Shown here: piece after piece, positions 18,692 through 27,382 of the stretch
Numbering within the stretch: position 1 is the first letter of the stretch
Layout: each line of letters opens with the position of its first letter
Assembly (NCBI GenBank): GCA_900298995.1
Contig: OMIC01000007.1
Span: forward strand, 1-64,000
DNA length: 64,000 bases
From: Hyphomicrobiaceae bacterium
GTDB lineage: Bacteria; Pseudomonadota; Alphaproteobacteria; Rhizobiales; Aestuariivirgaceae
Reading direction: 5' to 3'
Notes under the pieces: model-generated
Seen by the model: the letters and a program-made list of their open reading frames with translations, nothing else
Database searches by the model: none
Told to the model about the DNA's origin: nothing
Program-made: the position numbers and the translations under genes

Positions 18692-19987
18692 ATGATCACT
18701 TATCGCCGCTTGTTCTTTGTCTTACTGGTTCTCATTGCTGGGCAGTCGAGTTCGGCTGTTGCATCAGGGCTGTCCTGCGACATCAGTGCGGCAGTCAAGT
18801 TGTCCGACCCGACGATGGTGGCACCCCAAGGCAGCAGAGCGGAGTTTCAAATATTCTGGCACATTGCAACCCAGATTGAGGATATTGCAGATGCCTCTAG
18901 TCGGGCGAATACAATATCCGACATTAGTGCCACTCAGAAATTGGTGGATGGATATTATGTCAACCCCCTGCTTGGTGGCCCGCTGACCTATTGGCCTGAT
19001 CGCCCGGCCAAATGTGCGCTTAACAAGAAGATGAGGACGACCGACAGTACGGCCACTTGCAAGGCAGAACAGCAGAAGATGCGCCAGACCCGAGGCGAGG
19101 GCGATGATCGCAACTCTCAGTTCAAGGCGCTGGTCCGGGCCTTCAAGGTGCTCGATCTGACGGCAGAACAATCACGCGGCAAGCAGATCATGGGTGAGAT
19201 GATTCTCGACAACTCCGAAGTCACCTACTCCACTGAAAGTGATCAATTGACGCTTTCGAAACTGCCCCGCACCGTCTGCGTTCTGGCTGATGCCGGAAAG
19301 CTGGCCGCCAATGACATGATGATCTATCAGGAGCCGGTGCCGCAAAGCCGTGTTGGCAGCTTTCTCTGGGTCCCACGAAAAGAAGGCCAGAAGGTCGAGC
19401 CGGGGGCCGATCCGAAGGCCTACAAGATTCCAGAGAATGCGCGAATTTTCCCAATGTTGAGGCAGGCTTTTGACCGTGCTGGTGTTCCTCTGGGAAAGAT
19501 GTTTCCGAACTTCAGAGTGTGGAACCGGCGCTCTCCTGCCCTCGTCAACGACCTGGCGCAGATGCCCGAGATTGGAGGGTTCAATTTTGAAGGTGGCGCG
19601 AGCATTCTGGCTGAAAAGCAGAAGAAGCTCGAGATGTATGCAGAGGGAATCTCCTGGATTCTGCAGAAAACAAAGAAGAATGTCTCCGTGCTCATGCCGG
19701 GTTATTGGCCCGGAGAGGGCGTCGTTGATCCCGGCGATATTGATACCCTGCCTGTGCGGACAAGGGATTTTGTTCTGGAGCTTGATCGGCGAATTTCAGA
19801 AAAGATGGGCCTGTCGGATCGCCAGCATGCGATCTGTACTGGCCGTATGATCTTCATTCCTGCCAGTTATGGAAGGCCGATGCATGTGAAGACCCTGCCG
19901 TCGAGGCGGAACGGTCAGTTTGCAGGCACCGTCACGGGCCAGATCCAGATGCTGGCCGAACTCCGTACTCAGTTGTGTGGGGACTGA
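18692..19987 (+). CDS. Secreted protein of unknown function
   Basis: Starting at ATG 18692 the 431-residue product has a clear signal peptide (ITYRRLFFVLLVLIAG, cleavage near ASG at about residue 27). The open frame extends 60 codons further upstream but overlaps the divergent sulfotransferase and would bury the signal, so I reject that start. The mature protein contains segments such as VRAFKVLDLTAEQ, IYQEPVPQS, FNFEGGASILAEKQ and VSVLMPGYWPGEG. The alternation of strands and helices with acidic residues near strand ends is compatible with a TIM-barrel or glycosidase-like fold, but I cannot assign a family. Its place at the end of polysaccharide block A suggests a periplasmic or extracellular role on the polymer. 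Confidence 0.7.
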   Translation: MITYRRLFFVLLVLIAGQSSSAVASGLSCDISAAVKLSDPTMVAPQGSRAEFQIFWHIATQIEDIADASSRANTISDISATQKLVDGYYVNPLLGGPLTYWPDRPAKCALNKKMRTTDSTATCKAEQQKMRQTRGEGDDRNSQFKALVRAFKVLDLTAEQSRGKQIMGEMILDNSEVTYSTESDQLTLSKLPRTVCVLADAGKLAANDMMIYQEPVPQSRVGSFLWVPRKEGQKVEPGADPKAYKIPENARIFPMLRQAFDRAGVPLGKMFPNFRVWNRRSPALVNDLAQMPEIGGFNFEGGASILAEKQKKLEMYAEGISWILQKTKKNVSVLMPGYWPGEGVVDPGDIDTLPVRTRDFVLELDRRISEKMGLSDRQHAICTGRMIFIPASYGRPMHVKTLPSRRNGQFAGTVTGQIQMLAELRTQLCGD

Positions 19988-20022
19988 CGGCGATCAGGCA
20001 TTTCAGCTGCTTCGTTCTCTTC

Positions 20023-21138
20023 TCAACCCAGCTTCTTCAGTTCCCCCAGTATCGCTGCGCCCATCTGAGAGGTCGTGGCATTTGCGGGCTGTCCGCCGGC
20101 GATGTCTTTGGTACGGATGCCCTTTGCAAGAACAGCGGCGATGGCCTGATCCAACCTGTCGGCCCAGTCGCCCAGCCCCAGCGAATAGCGCAGCGCCATG
20201 CCGAAGGAAGCGATCATGGCAATCGGGTTTGCGGCCCCCGTGCCCGCAATGTCGGGCGCCGAGCCATGCACCGGCTCGTAGAGCGACTTGCGGCGGCCGG
20301 TCTTGGCATCCGCCGCTCCCAGTGAGGCCGAGGGCAGCATGCCCAGCGATCCGGTCAGCATCGCCGCCACGTCGGAGAGCACGTCGCCGAACAGATTGTC
20401 GGTGACGATCACGTCATACTGCTTCGGCCAGCGTACCAGCTGCATGGCACAATTGTCAGCCAGCACATGTTCCAGTTGTATTTCGGCATATTCCTGGGCG
20501 TGTACGCGCGTCACCACCTCATTCCAGAGGACGCCCGTCTTCATCACATTGCGCTTTTCCGCGGAGGACACCTTCCTGCGCCGCGTGCGCGCCAGTTCGA
20601 AGGCCACGCGGCTGATGCGCTCGATCTCGTAGGTCTCATAGACCTGCGTGTCGATGCCGCGCTTCTGGCCATTGCCAAGGTCGGTGATGGTTTTCGGCTC
20701 GCCGAAATAGACACCCCCGGTCAACTCCCGCACGATCAGGATGTCGAGACCCTCTACAACCTCACGTTTCAGCGAGGAGGCATCGGCCAGAGCCGGATAG
20801 CAGATGGCGGGCCGCAGATTTGCGAACAGGCCCAGATCCTTGCGCAGCCGCAGAAGGCCTGCCTCGGGTCGCACTTCATAGGCCACCTTGTCCCATTTGG
20901 GTCCGCCCACAGCGCCGAACAGGACGGCGTCAGAGGCCATGGCGCGCGCCATGTCCTGCTCCGAGATCGCCTGGCCATGGGCGTCATAGGCCGAACCGCC
21001 CACCAGCCCGCGATCCACCTCGAACCGGGCGATGCCCTGGGCGTTGAACCAGGCGATGATCGCCTCGGCCTCCTTCATGACCTCGGGGCCGATCCCGTCG
21101 CCCGGAAGCAGGAAAAGATTGTAGCTCGCCATTGCCAT
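20023..21138 (-). CDS. leuB: 3-isopropylmalate dehydrogenase
   Basis: LeuB oxidatively decarboxylates 3-isopropylmalate to 2-ketoisocaproate with NAD in leucine synthesis. The 371-residue protein shows [39 protein letters not shown], the [11 protein letters not shown] substrate loop, the [34 protein letters not shown] signature and [18 protein letters not shown]. Length is normal. It is GC-rich like the genes downstream on the same strand and unlike the polysaccharide gene to its left. No other leu genes are in the window, so it appears to be a single housekeeping gene at the edge of the metabolic block. Confidence 0.97.
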   Translation of the reverse strand: MAMASYNLFLLPGDGIGPEVMKEAEAIIAWFNAQGIARFEVDRGLVGGSAYDAHGQAISEQDMARAMASDAVLFGAVGGPKWDKVAYEVRPEAGLLRLRKDLGLFANLRPAICYPALADASSLKREVVEGLDILIVRELTGGVYFGEPKTITDLGNGQKRGIDTQVYETYEIERISRVAFELARTRRRKVSSAEKRNVMKTGVLWNEVVTRVHAQEYAEIQLEHVLADNCAMQLVRWPKQYDVIVTDNLFGDVLSDVAAMLTGSLGMLPSASLGAADAKTGRRKSLYEPVHGSAPDIAGTGAANPIAMIASFGMALRYSLGLGDWADRLDQAIAAVLAKGIRTKDIAGGQPANATTSQMGAAILGELKKLG

Positions 21139-21216
21139 GCCCCCCGATCACTCGCCAATTGGGGCGGATGGGTAGCGGCTCGGACGGGCCGAGGCAAGCC
21201 TCAAAAAACCAGTCTG

Positions 21217-21588
21217 CTACAGTTCCACGGGCTGTACCCGTACCACCCGGAACGTTCTCAATGCGTCATCTTCCCGGATCGAGACATAGTCTCCGGTCCG
21301 GAAGGCATGGTCGGCAAAACGATAGCCCGACTCGTCATCCTCCGCATCCGCGTGGATGTCGTAGTGGAAGGCCCAGCTGCCGCCCGGCTTCCGGATGAGA
21401 TGGCCGATGTCATCATCCTCGTCCGGCCGGAAGCGCACCACGCGGCAGTGGTCACGCAGCCTGTGCCAGTCGTCCGGACTGATCTTGCCGTCCGGACCGA
21501 GCGGGGCGGCAAATTCATAGCCAATGGCGCGAGAGCCCTCGGGATGGTCGTGGTCGCGCGCCAGTTCGAGCCGGATCTTGGTCAGCAT
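21217..21588 (-). CDS. Small conserved acidic protein of unknown function
   Basis: The 123-residue product has no signal peptide or membrane segment and is rich in Asp, Arg and His. It contains RVVRFRPDEDDDIGHLI and HYDIHADAEDDESGYRFADHAF. I do not recognise a named family. It starts 10 bases after the stop of the UspA gene, with which it is probably cotranscribed. If so it falls under the FNR-type box upstream of that gene and may take part in low-oxygen physiology. The codon pattern and GC content match the neighbouring housekeeping genes, so I consider it real. Confidence 0.72.
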   Translation of the reverse strand: MLTKIRLELARDHDHPEGSRAIGYEFAAPLGPDGKISPDDWHRLRDHCRVVRFRPDEDDDIGHLIRKPGGSWAFHYDIHADAEDDESGYRFADHAFRTGDYVSIREDDALRTFRVVRVQPVEL

Positions 21589-21598
21589 TTCTGTCTCC

Positions 21599-22441
21599 TC
21601 AATGCGACATCAGCACCGGCAGTGCCATCCGCGTCAGCACGAAGCGCGTCGCGCCGCCGAAGATGAATTCAGCCAGCCGGCTGTGACCATAGGCCCCCAT
21701 CACGATCAGACCTGCGCCGCAGTCAGATGCACAGCGCATCAGTGCCTGGCCTTCATCCTGACCATCCGTGGGGTAGCCCTGCGTTTCGGCCTTCACGCCA
21801 TGGCGTGCCAGGGCCTCCGCCAGATCGGCACCCGCCACGCTCCCGCGCAGGGCGGGGTCCTTCTGCGGGTCGACGCGGATGATCCGCACCTTTTGCGCCT
21901 GCGCCAGGAGCGGCATGGCATCGAAGGCGGCGCGGGCTGCTTCGCGGCTTCCGTTCCAGCCGACCACAATGTCGTCGAGCACGAGCTGGGCGCTGCCATG
22001 GTACGGCAGAACCAGCACCGGCCTGCCGACGGCCATGACAACCTGCTCCACGAAATCGCGCTCGACGCCCGTGATTTCATCCGGATTGGTCGCCGCTACC
22101 AGAAGAAGATCGGCGCAGCGTCCGGCAGCCATGACCTCCTCGGCGATCACGGGCGTGCGCGCATCAATCTGATGGAAATCGAATGCCAGACCCTCGCGGC
22201 GCATCGCGTCCTCAAAGGAATCCCGCACCCTCTGGGCATTCTCCTTGAAGAAACTGCGATTGCCCTCGAAAACCTGCGGAGCAGCCTCGAAGCCGACAGA
22301 AGGATAGACCTGAACCGCCGGGATCACATAGAGGCCCGAGAGATGCGCGCCCGTCGCACGGCCAAGGGCCACGGCGGCAGCGACCAGCTCCTTCTGGCGG
22401 CCGATTTCATTGAGAGATACCAGAATGGTCTTGTAGCTCAT
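21599..22441 (-). CDS. Universal stress protein with two UspA domains
   Basis: The 280-residue protein comprises two UspA folds of about 140 residues. The second keeps the nucleotide-binding signature GAYGHSRLAEFIFGGATRFVL near its C-terminus (G-x2-G-x9-G-type); the first half (MSYKTILVSLNEIGRQKEL to about 135) is less conserved. Tandem Usp proteins of this kind are often induced at low oxygen or in stationary phase. An FNR-type palindrome lies at 22497-22510, about 60 bases upstream of the start codon, and the next gene upstream encodes an FNR-family regulator. Direct control by that regulator is therefore likely. A small conserved gene follows 10 bases downstream. Confidence 0.9.
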   Translation of the reverse strand: MSYKTILVSLNEIGRQKELVAAAVALGRATGAHLSGLYVIPAVQVYPSVGFEAAPQVFEGNRSFFKENAQRVRDSFEDAMRREGLAFDFHQIDARTPVIAEEVMAAGRCADLLLVAATNPDEITGVERDFVEQVVMAVGRPVLVLPYHGSAQLVLDDIVVGWNGSREAARAAFDAMPLLAQAQKVRIIRVDPQKDPALRGSVAGADLAEALARHGVKAETQGYPTDGQDEGQALMRCASDCGAGLIVMGAYGHSRLAEFIFGGATRFVLTRMALPVLMSH

Positions 22442-22496
22442 TGCTTCACTCTCCCTTGTTGCCGGTCACTATGAGGGCCGCAGGGCGGTCGCGTCC

Positions 22497-22510
22497 TTGA
22501 CGCTGATCAA
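22497..22510 (-). promoter_or_regulatory. FNR-type binding site upstream of the UspA gene
   Basis: The sequence TTGACGCTGATCAA (reading TTGATCAGCGTCAA on the minus strand) matches the FNR consensus TTGAT-N4-ATCAA at nine of ten positions. Its centre is about 62 bases upstream of the UspA start codon. A transcript starting about 22 bases before the codon would place the site near -41, the usual activating position. It overlaps the stop codon of the fnr-like gene. Confidence 0.68.
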
Positions 22511-23259
22511 TGCCGGTTGTCATCCTGGCCGGCAGCCTGGACCAGTCGGCTCATGTCCGGCACCATGATGAGCCGGTTGCTGCTGAGGCGAATGACATTG
22601 CGGGTCTTGAGGCGCGTCAGTTGGCGGCTGACGGTTTCGATGGTGAGTCCCAGATAGTCGGCCATGTCGGAACGCGTGAGCGGCAGCTCGAAAGCCGCGG
22701 ATTCCCGCTCCGCCCTGTGGCCGCAGGCCGTCTGCAGGCTGCGCCGGGCGAGCATGTAGAGAAAGCTCGCCACCTTCTCCTGGGCAGTCTTGCGGCCGAG
22801 GAGAAGCATCCAGTCGCGCGCCGCGTCAAGCTCGTCCAGCGTATGCTGGAAAAGCCGCTGCTGCAGGCCGGGATACTCGCCCACGAGCCGCTCAAATGCG
22901 GCATTGGGGAAGGTGCAGATCTCGACTTCGGTTGCTGCTTCCGCCGTATACGGATTGTTCTTGGAATAGGCCCTGCCCAGGAAATCCGGTGCGAAAAGCA
23001 GGCCAACGATCTGCTGGCGCCCGTCGGGCAGGGTCTTGGTGAGCTTGACGGCGCCGGAAATCACATTCGCAAAGAAGTCGACTGGCTCCTCGTCCGATAT
23101 GATGGTCTGTCCGGCGGGGATCTTCTTGCGATGCGCGATCTGCGCCAGCTTGCGGACCTGGGTGTCATCCATGGCACCACAGACGGCCTGGTGACGAACC
23201 GAGCAGTGCTCGCAGCGTTGCAGGACGTCCGGCAAAGTGGTTGGAGGCGTGCCATGCAT
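22507..23259 (-). CDS. FNR/FnrL-type oxygen-sensing transcriptional regulator
   Basis: The 250-residue Crp/Fnr-family protein has an N-terminal cysteine cluster, Cys16, Cys19 and Cys27, plus Cys115 in EVEICTFP, matching the spacing of the four ligands of the oxygen-labile [4Fe-4S] cluster of FNR. The cyclic-nucleotide-type beta roll covers about 35-150. The C-terminal helix-turn-helix contains LTRSDMADYLGLTIETVSRQL, whose E-x-x-SR (Glu207, Ser210, Arg211) recognises TTGAT half-sites. This is the FnrL/FnrN group rather than cluster-less FixK. It is expected to switch on microaerobic genes; the box next to it upstream of the UspA gene is an obvious target. Confidence 0.92.
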   Translation of the reverse strand: MHGTPPTTLPDVLQRCEHCSVRHQAVCGAMDDTQVRKLAQIAHRKKIPAGQTIISDEEPVDFFANVISGAVKLTKTLPDGRQQIVGLLFAPDFLGRAYSKNNPYTAEAATEVEICTFPNAAFERLVGEYPGLQQRLFQHTLDELDAARDWMLLLGRKTAQEKVASFLYMLARRSLQTACGHRAERESAAFELPLTRSDMADYLGLTIETVSRQLTRLKTRNVIRLSSNRLIMVPDMSRLVQAAGQDDNRH

Positions 23260-23356
23260 GTTTGAAATCTAGCCCGGCAGGCGGCACTCGGCAAGCACTG
23301 TCGGGCTGTTTCAGGCTGCGCGACCATGTCGCGCCAGACATGCACGCTGAGCGCGA

Positions 23357-24667
23357 CTACTCGGCGGCCTTCATCGCCATTGGGTTGTTGGGGTGTGTTG
23401 TCCAGTTGGCATAGCTGGGGTCAATTCTGCGTCCTGTGCGGGGATCAACGCCTTCTGTCTGTCTCACCATGGTAATGCAGTTGTCCACCGGGCAGACTTC
23501 AACGCAAAGGTTGCAGGCCACACATTCAGCATCGATCACCTCGAAGTGCCGCGCGCCATCCTTTTCCTTCATGATGGCCTGATGCGATGTGTCCTCGCAG
23601 GCTGCGTAGCAGCGGCCACACTTGATGCACAAGTCCTGGTCGATATGCGCCTTCGTCACATAGTTTAGGTTGAGATACTGCCAGTCCGTCACATTCGGAA
23701 CGGCACGGCCGCGGAAGTCTTCGATGGTCTGGTAGCCCTTCTCATCCATCCAGCGGGAAAGTCCGGTCTTCATTTCTTCGACGATGCGGAAGCCATAGGT
23801 CATGGCGGCCGTGCACACCTGCACCGTGCCCGCCGACATGGAAATGAACTCTGCCGCATCACGCCAGGTCGTCACGCCGCCGATTGCCGATATCGGAAGC
23901 CCGTGTGTTTCCCGGTCACGCGCGATTTCAGCCACCATGTTGAGCGCGATGGGCTTCACGGCCGGTCCGCAATAGCCGCCATGGCTGCCCTTGCCGTCGA
24001 TGGTGGGCTCTGGTGCGAAGTTGTCGAGATTCACTGAGACGATTGAGGAGATCGTGTTGATGAGGGACACGGCATCCGCCCCGCCCTTCCTGGCGGCGCG
24101 CGCCGGATAGCGGATGTCGGTGATGTTGGGGGTGAGCTTCACGATCACCGGCATGCGCGAATACTGCTTGCACCAGCGGGTGACCATTTCGATGTAGTCG
24201 GGAACCTGGCCGACGGCCGCACCCATGCCGCGCTCGCTCATGCCGTGCGGGCAGCCAAAATTGAGTTCGATGCCGTCACAGTCGGTCTCTTCCACCCTTG
24301 GCAGGATGGCCTTCCATGACTCTTCCTGGCAGGGCACCATGATCGACACGATCATGGCGCGATCGGGCCATTCACGCTTGACCTTCTTGATCTCGCGGAG
24401 GTTCACCTCCAGCGGACGGTCGGTAATGAGTTCGATGTTGTTGAGGCCGAGCAGGCGCCGGTCAGCACCGTGGATGGCGCCATAGCGTGGCCCGTTGACA
24501 TTGACGATGGGCGGCCCCTCTTCACCGAGTGTCTTCCACACCACGCCGCCCCAGCCGGCCTCGAAGGCGCGCACCACATTGTATTCCTTGTCGGTGGGCG
24601 GGGCCGAGGCCAGCCAGAACGGATTGGGTGACTTGATGCCGATGAAGGTACTGCGCAGGTCGGCCAT
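23357..24667 (-). CDS. preA: NAD-dependent dihydropyrimidine dehydrogenase, catalytic subunit PreA
   Basis: PreA with PreT reduces uracil and thymine to the 5,6-dihydro compounds, the first step of reductive pyrimidine degradation. The 436-residue protein has a dihydroorotate-dehydrogenase-type FMN barrel (from GIKSPNPFWLASAPPTD), the active-site loop ELNFGCPHGMSERGMG with the catalytic Cys, and a C-terminal ferredoxin domain. That domain carries two [4Fe-4S] motifs (CIKCGRCYAAC and CVACNLCVEVCPVDNC). Length and architecture match PreA. It begins 12 bases after preT and forms an operon with it. The dihydropyrimidinase and carbamoyl hydrolase that would follow in the pathway lie about 20 kb to the right. 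Confidence 0.95.
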   Translation of the reverse strand: MADLRSTFIGIKSPNPFWLASAPPTDKEYNVVRAFEAGWGGVVWKTLGEEGPPIVNVNGPRYGAIHGADRRLLGLNNIELITDRPLEVNLREIKKVKREWPDRAMIVSIMVPCQEESWKAILPRVEETDCDGIELNFGCPHGMSERGMGAAVGQVPDYIEMVTRWCKQYSRMPVIVKLTPNITDIRYPARAARKGGADAVSLINTISSIVSVNLDNFAPEPTIDGKGSHGGYCGPAVKPIALNMVAEIARDRETHGLPISAIGGVTTWRDAAEFISMSAGTVQVCTAAMTYGFRIVEEMKTGLSRWMDEKGYQTIEDFRGRAVPNVTDWQYLNLNYVTKAHIDQDLCIKCGRCYAACEDTSHQAIMKEKDGARHFEVIDAECVACNLCVEVCPVDNCITMVRQTEGVDPRTGRRIDPSYANWTTHPNNPMAMKAAE

Positions 24668-24679
24668 GGCTGGTGTCCC

Positions 24680-26014
24680 TTAACCTTTCAGGAATTGATT
24701 GATGGAGTCGGCAGCACGACGGCCGTCATCAACGGCGGCAACGGTCAGGTCCTGGCCACCGGCAATGCAGTCTCCTCCCGCCCAGACGCCACGAAGGCTT
24801 GTGCGCTTCTGGTCATCCGTCTTGATGCGACCGCCGTCGAGCGCCAGCTTGCCGCCGGCAACATCGACATGGGTCTGCCCGATGGCCCGGAAGATCATGT
24901 CGGCTGCCAGATCGAAGGTCTCGCCCGTTCCGGAGAGCCGTCCGTCCGTCTCGCGGGTGTATTCGCAGCGCAGCCCCACGGCCTTGCCGTTGCTGGCAAT
25001 CACCTCACGGGGGATTGTCCAGTGCCTGATCTTGACGCCCTTTGTCTGCGCCAGATCCTGCTCATATTTGCTGGCCTTCATCTGTCCGGGTCCCCGGCGA
25101 TACAGGATGGTCACATCCTCGGCGCCCAGAAGCCTGGACTGGACGGCCACGTCGATGGCCGTCATGCCGCCCCCGATGACCACGACCTTGCGTCCCACGG
25201 GCAGGCCGGAAAGGTCGCCCGCCTGACGCAGATCGGCGATGTAGCCCACGGCATCGGTGACGCCCTCTGCGTCGTCATTGGCCGCGCCGAGCGCATTGAC
25301 GCCCTGAAGTCCCACGGCGAGGAACACGGCATCGAAGTCGGCCTGCAACTGCGCCAGCGACAGGGTGCGGCCGAGCGCCCGTCCATGCTCGACGGTGATG
25401 CCGCCAATCCCGAGGATGAAATCGACCTCGCGCTGCGCGAAGTTCCCGGGGGCCTTGTAGGCGGCAATGCCATATTCATTGAGGCCGCCGGACTTCTCGC
25501 GGGCCTCATAGACCTTGACGCTGTGTCCATGCATGGCGAGGCGATGGGCACAGGCGAGGCCGGCAGGCCCAGCGCCGACGACGGCTACCTTCTTGTCCGT
25601 AGGGGCCGCGCGCTCATAGGGGTGCACGCCATCCGCCATCAGCTGATCGGTGGCGAAACGCTGCAGAAGGCCTATCTTCACCGGCTTTCCCTCTGCGGTC
25701 TCGCGCACGCAGGCTTCTTCGCACAGGGTCTCGGTCGGGCAGACGCGCGCGCACATGCCGCCGAAGATGTTCTGGTCGAAGATGGTTCTGGCCGCGCTCT
25801 TCGGGTGGCCCGTCTGGATCTGGCGGATGAACAGGGGAATGTCGATCGACGTCGGGCAGGCCTTCATGCAGGGCGCATCGAAGCAGAAATAGCAACGATC
25901 CGACTCGACCAGGGCCTCATGGGCGTCGAGCGGCGGGTGCAGGTCGCCGAAATTCGTCGCGTAATCTGCAACGCTGAGGCGTTTGCCCGTGATGTCGGGC
26001 TTTGTCTGCGCCAT
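24680..26014 (-). CDS. preT: NAD-dependent dihydropyrimidine dehydrogenase, electron-transfer subunit PreT
   Basis: PreT takes electrons from NAD(P)H through FAD and iron-sulfur clusters to PreA. The 444-residue protein has the GltD-type N-terminal iron-sulfur region (CYFCFDAPCMKACPTSIDIP, and later MCARVCPTETLCEEACV). An FAD Rossmann motif VAVVGAGPAGLACAHRLA follows, then a second dinucleotide motif VVVIGGGMTAIDVAVQS. It is the first gene of the preT-preA operon, with a GGAGGGAG Shine-Dalgarno before its ATG. A RutR-box-like palindrome lies 44-59 bases upstream of the start. Confidence 0.95.
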   Translation of the reverse strand: MAQTKPDITGKRLSVADYATNFGDLHPPLDAHEALVESDRCYFCFDAPCMKACPTSIDIPLFIRQIQTGHPKSAARTIFDQNIFGGMCARVCPTETLCEEACVRETAEGKPVKIGLLQRFATDQLMADGVHPYERAAPTDKKVAVVGAGPAGLACAHRLAMHGHSVKVYEAREKSGGLNEYGIAAYKAPGNFAQREVDFILGIGGITVEHGRALGRTLSLAQLQADFDAVFLAVGLQGVNALGAANDDAEGVTDAVGYIADLRQAGDLSGLPVGRKVVVIGGGMTAIDVAVQSRLLGAEDVTILYRRGPGQMKASKYEQDLAQTKGVKIRHWTIPREVIASNGKAVGLRCEYTRETDGRLSGTGETFDLAADMIFRAIGQTHVDVAGGKLALDGGRIKTDDQKRTSLRGVWAGGDCIAGGQDLTVAAVDDGRRAADSINQFLKG

Positions 26015-26057
26015 GGCCGCTCCCTCCGGTCTGAACTATTGGGGAGAATGACAGAAT

Positions 26058-26073
26058 TTGTTCGTTTGGTCAA
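26058..26073 (-). promoter_or_regulatory. RutR-box-like palindrome upstream of preTA
   Basis: TTGTTCGTTTGGTCAA has a perfect right half (TGGTCAA) and a weaker left half (four of seven) of the RutR operator TTGACCA-N2-TGGTCAA. It shares the pattern TTGnTCGnnTGGTCAA with the site at 41222-41237 between rutR and the pyrimidine ABC operon. Position 44-59 bases before the preT start codon suits a repressor site. Confidence 0.58.
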
Positions 26074-26208
26074 ATTTCTTCTCATGCTGCCCGAAACCCA
26101 ACCATGGGTTTAAGAACAAGAAATATGCAATCGATCTCACAAACCTGTGCTATTCGAGTCAGGACGGTTCGAAGAAGCATTTCTATCGTGGAAAAAACCA
26201 AGGGCGGA

Positions 26209-27132
26209 ATGCAAATTGTGGTGCTGGGGGCGTCCGGCTTCGTTGGGCAGCACCTCATTAAATCTCTCTTGGATCGCTATCCGAGCGCCAGAATCGTAGC
26301 GGTATCACGCAAAATAACGAAGCTGGCCTTCGCGCCATCGGTACGGGTGATTCAGGCAGGTCTTGGGGCAAACCCAGATCTCATAAAGGCCTGCAGGGAT
26401 GCGTCGGCCATTATCCATCTTGCGTGGAGCACGACGCCATCAATCTCAAATGTTGCGCCTTTGAACGATGTGATGGACAACCTGGTCGGGAGCGTTGCTT
26501 TCCTTGAAGCGATCAGCCGTGACTTCAGGAAGCGGCTGATTTTCATGTCCTCTGGTGGAACCGTGTATGGTCAACCAATCAATGTGCCCATACCGGAAAC
26601 CCATCCCATCAGGCCGATCACATCTTATGGAATTGCCAAGTTCGGTGTCGAGGAATACGTTGAACTCTACGGCACAAAACATGGCTTTGACTATACAATT
26701 CTCAGAGCGGCCAATCTCTACGGCCCAGGGCAACTGCAGAAGAATGGTCAGGGGGTTATTCCCGCGATCTTGAATTCACTGAAAAACGATGATCCCTTCG
26801 TAATGTGGGGTGATGGATCTGCAATTCGCGATTATGTTTATGTGAGCGATGTCGTCGACGCCATACTCAAGGCGGTAGAACGTCCACAAGCAATCGGAAA
26901 CCGCTTCAACATTGGAAGCGGAGATGGGAACTCGCTCCTAGAGGTCCTTGAAGCAATCGAAGAAATCACCCAGAGAAGAGTGCAGATAAACCAGCGGCCC
27001 ACCCGATCATCTGATGTTCCGGTCAATGTGCTCGACATCAGCAAGGCCCGTAAATTGCTCGACTGGCAACCGCGCGTTGGACTGAAGGACGGTCTACGCC
27101 GAACCATTGAACATGAATTGTGCCTTGCGTAA
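26209..27132 (+). CDS. NAD-dependent sugar epimerase/dehydratase
   Basis: From ATG 26209 the 307-residue protein is an extended-SDR enzyme: MQIVVLGASGFVGQHLI carries the GxxGxxG nucleotide motif at the very N-terminus, followed by IIHLAWSTTP, FMSSGGTVYG, and TSYGIAKFGVEEY with the catalytic Tyr-x-x-x-Lys. RAANLYGPGQ and DYVYVSDVVDAI are typical of UDP-glucose/GlcNAc 4-epimerase relatives. It probably makes an NDP-sugar for the capsule. A GTG at 26188 and ATGs further upstream (26104, 26125) are in frame; I prefer 26209 because the Rossmann strand begins there. It is the first gene of block B and divergent from preT. Confidence 0.85.
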   Translation: MQIVVLGASGFVGQHLIKSLLDRYPSARIVAVSRKITKLAFAPSVRVIQAGLGANPDLIKACRDASAIIHLAWSTTPSISNVAPLNDVMDNLVGSVAFLEAISRDFRKRLIFMSSGGTVYGQPINVPIPETHPIRPITSYGIAKFGVEEYVELYGTKHGFDYTILRAANLYGPGQLQKNGQGVIPAILNSLKNDDPFVMWGDGSAIRDYVYVSDVVDAILKAVERPQAIGNRFNIGSGDGNSLLEVLEAIEEITQRRVQINQRPTRSSDVPVNVLDISKARKLLDWQPRVGLKDGLRRTIEHELCLA

Positions 27133-27382
27133 GAAACCTTCAATCTGAAAAAAGTGTCTGACCCAACAATCGTAGACGACGCCACCCCGTTCTTTTGACG
27201 AAAAACCGACCCACTTTCAAAACCAAGAATTGCGACCACGTATTGCTCTGTGATGCCACAATGGAAGAATTGCCTGATTTCTAAGGCAGGAAACTCTGCG
27301 AAAACAGACAAGGCCATTCACAGACGAACGGGCAACACCATGAAGTTCCCGCAAACATCTGTCGAGGGCCGTTGCAGATCGA
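27133..27382. other. 250-base gap between convergent genes
   Basis: This stretch lies between the ends of the epimerase gene and the leftward secreted-protein gene. It contains no recognisable gene, RNA or strong hairpin terminator. I see nothing in it that can be named. Confidence 0.4.

Noticed and set aside
20467-21666. 399-codon plus-strand frame opposite leuB
   Set aside because: leuB is unmistakable on the other strand; the frame simply reflects high GC.
24695-26113. 472-codon plus-strand frame opposite preT
   Set aside because: preT has full iron-sulfur and FAD motifs on the minus strand; the antisense product shows no family features.
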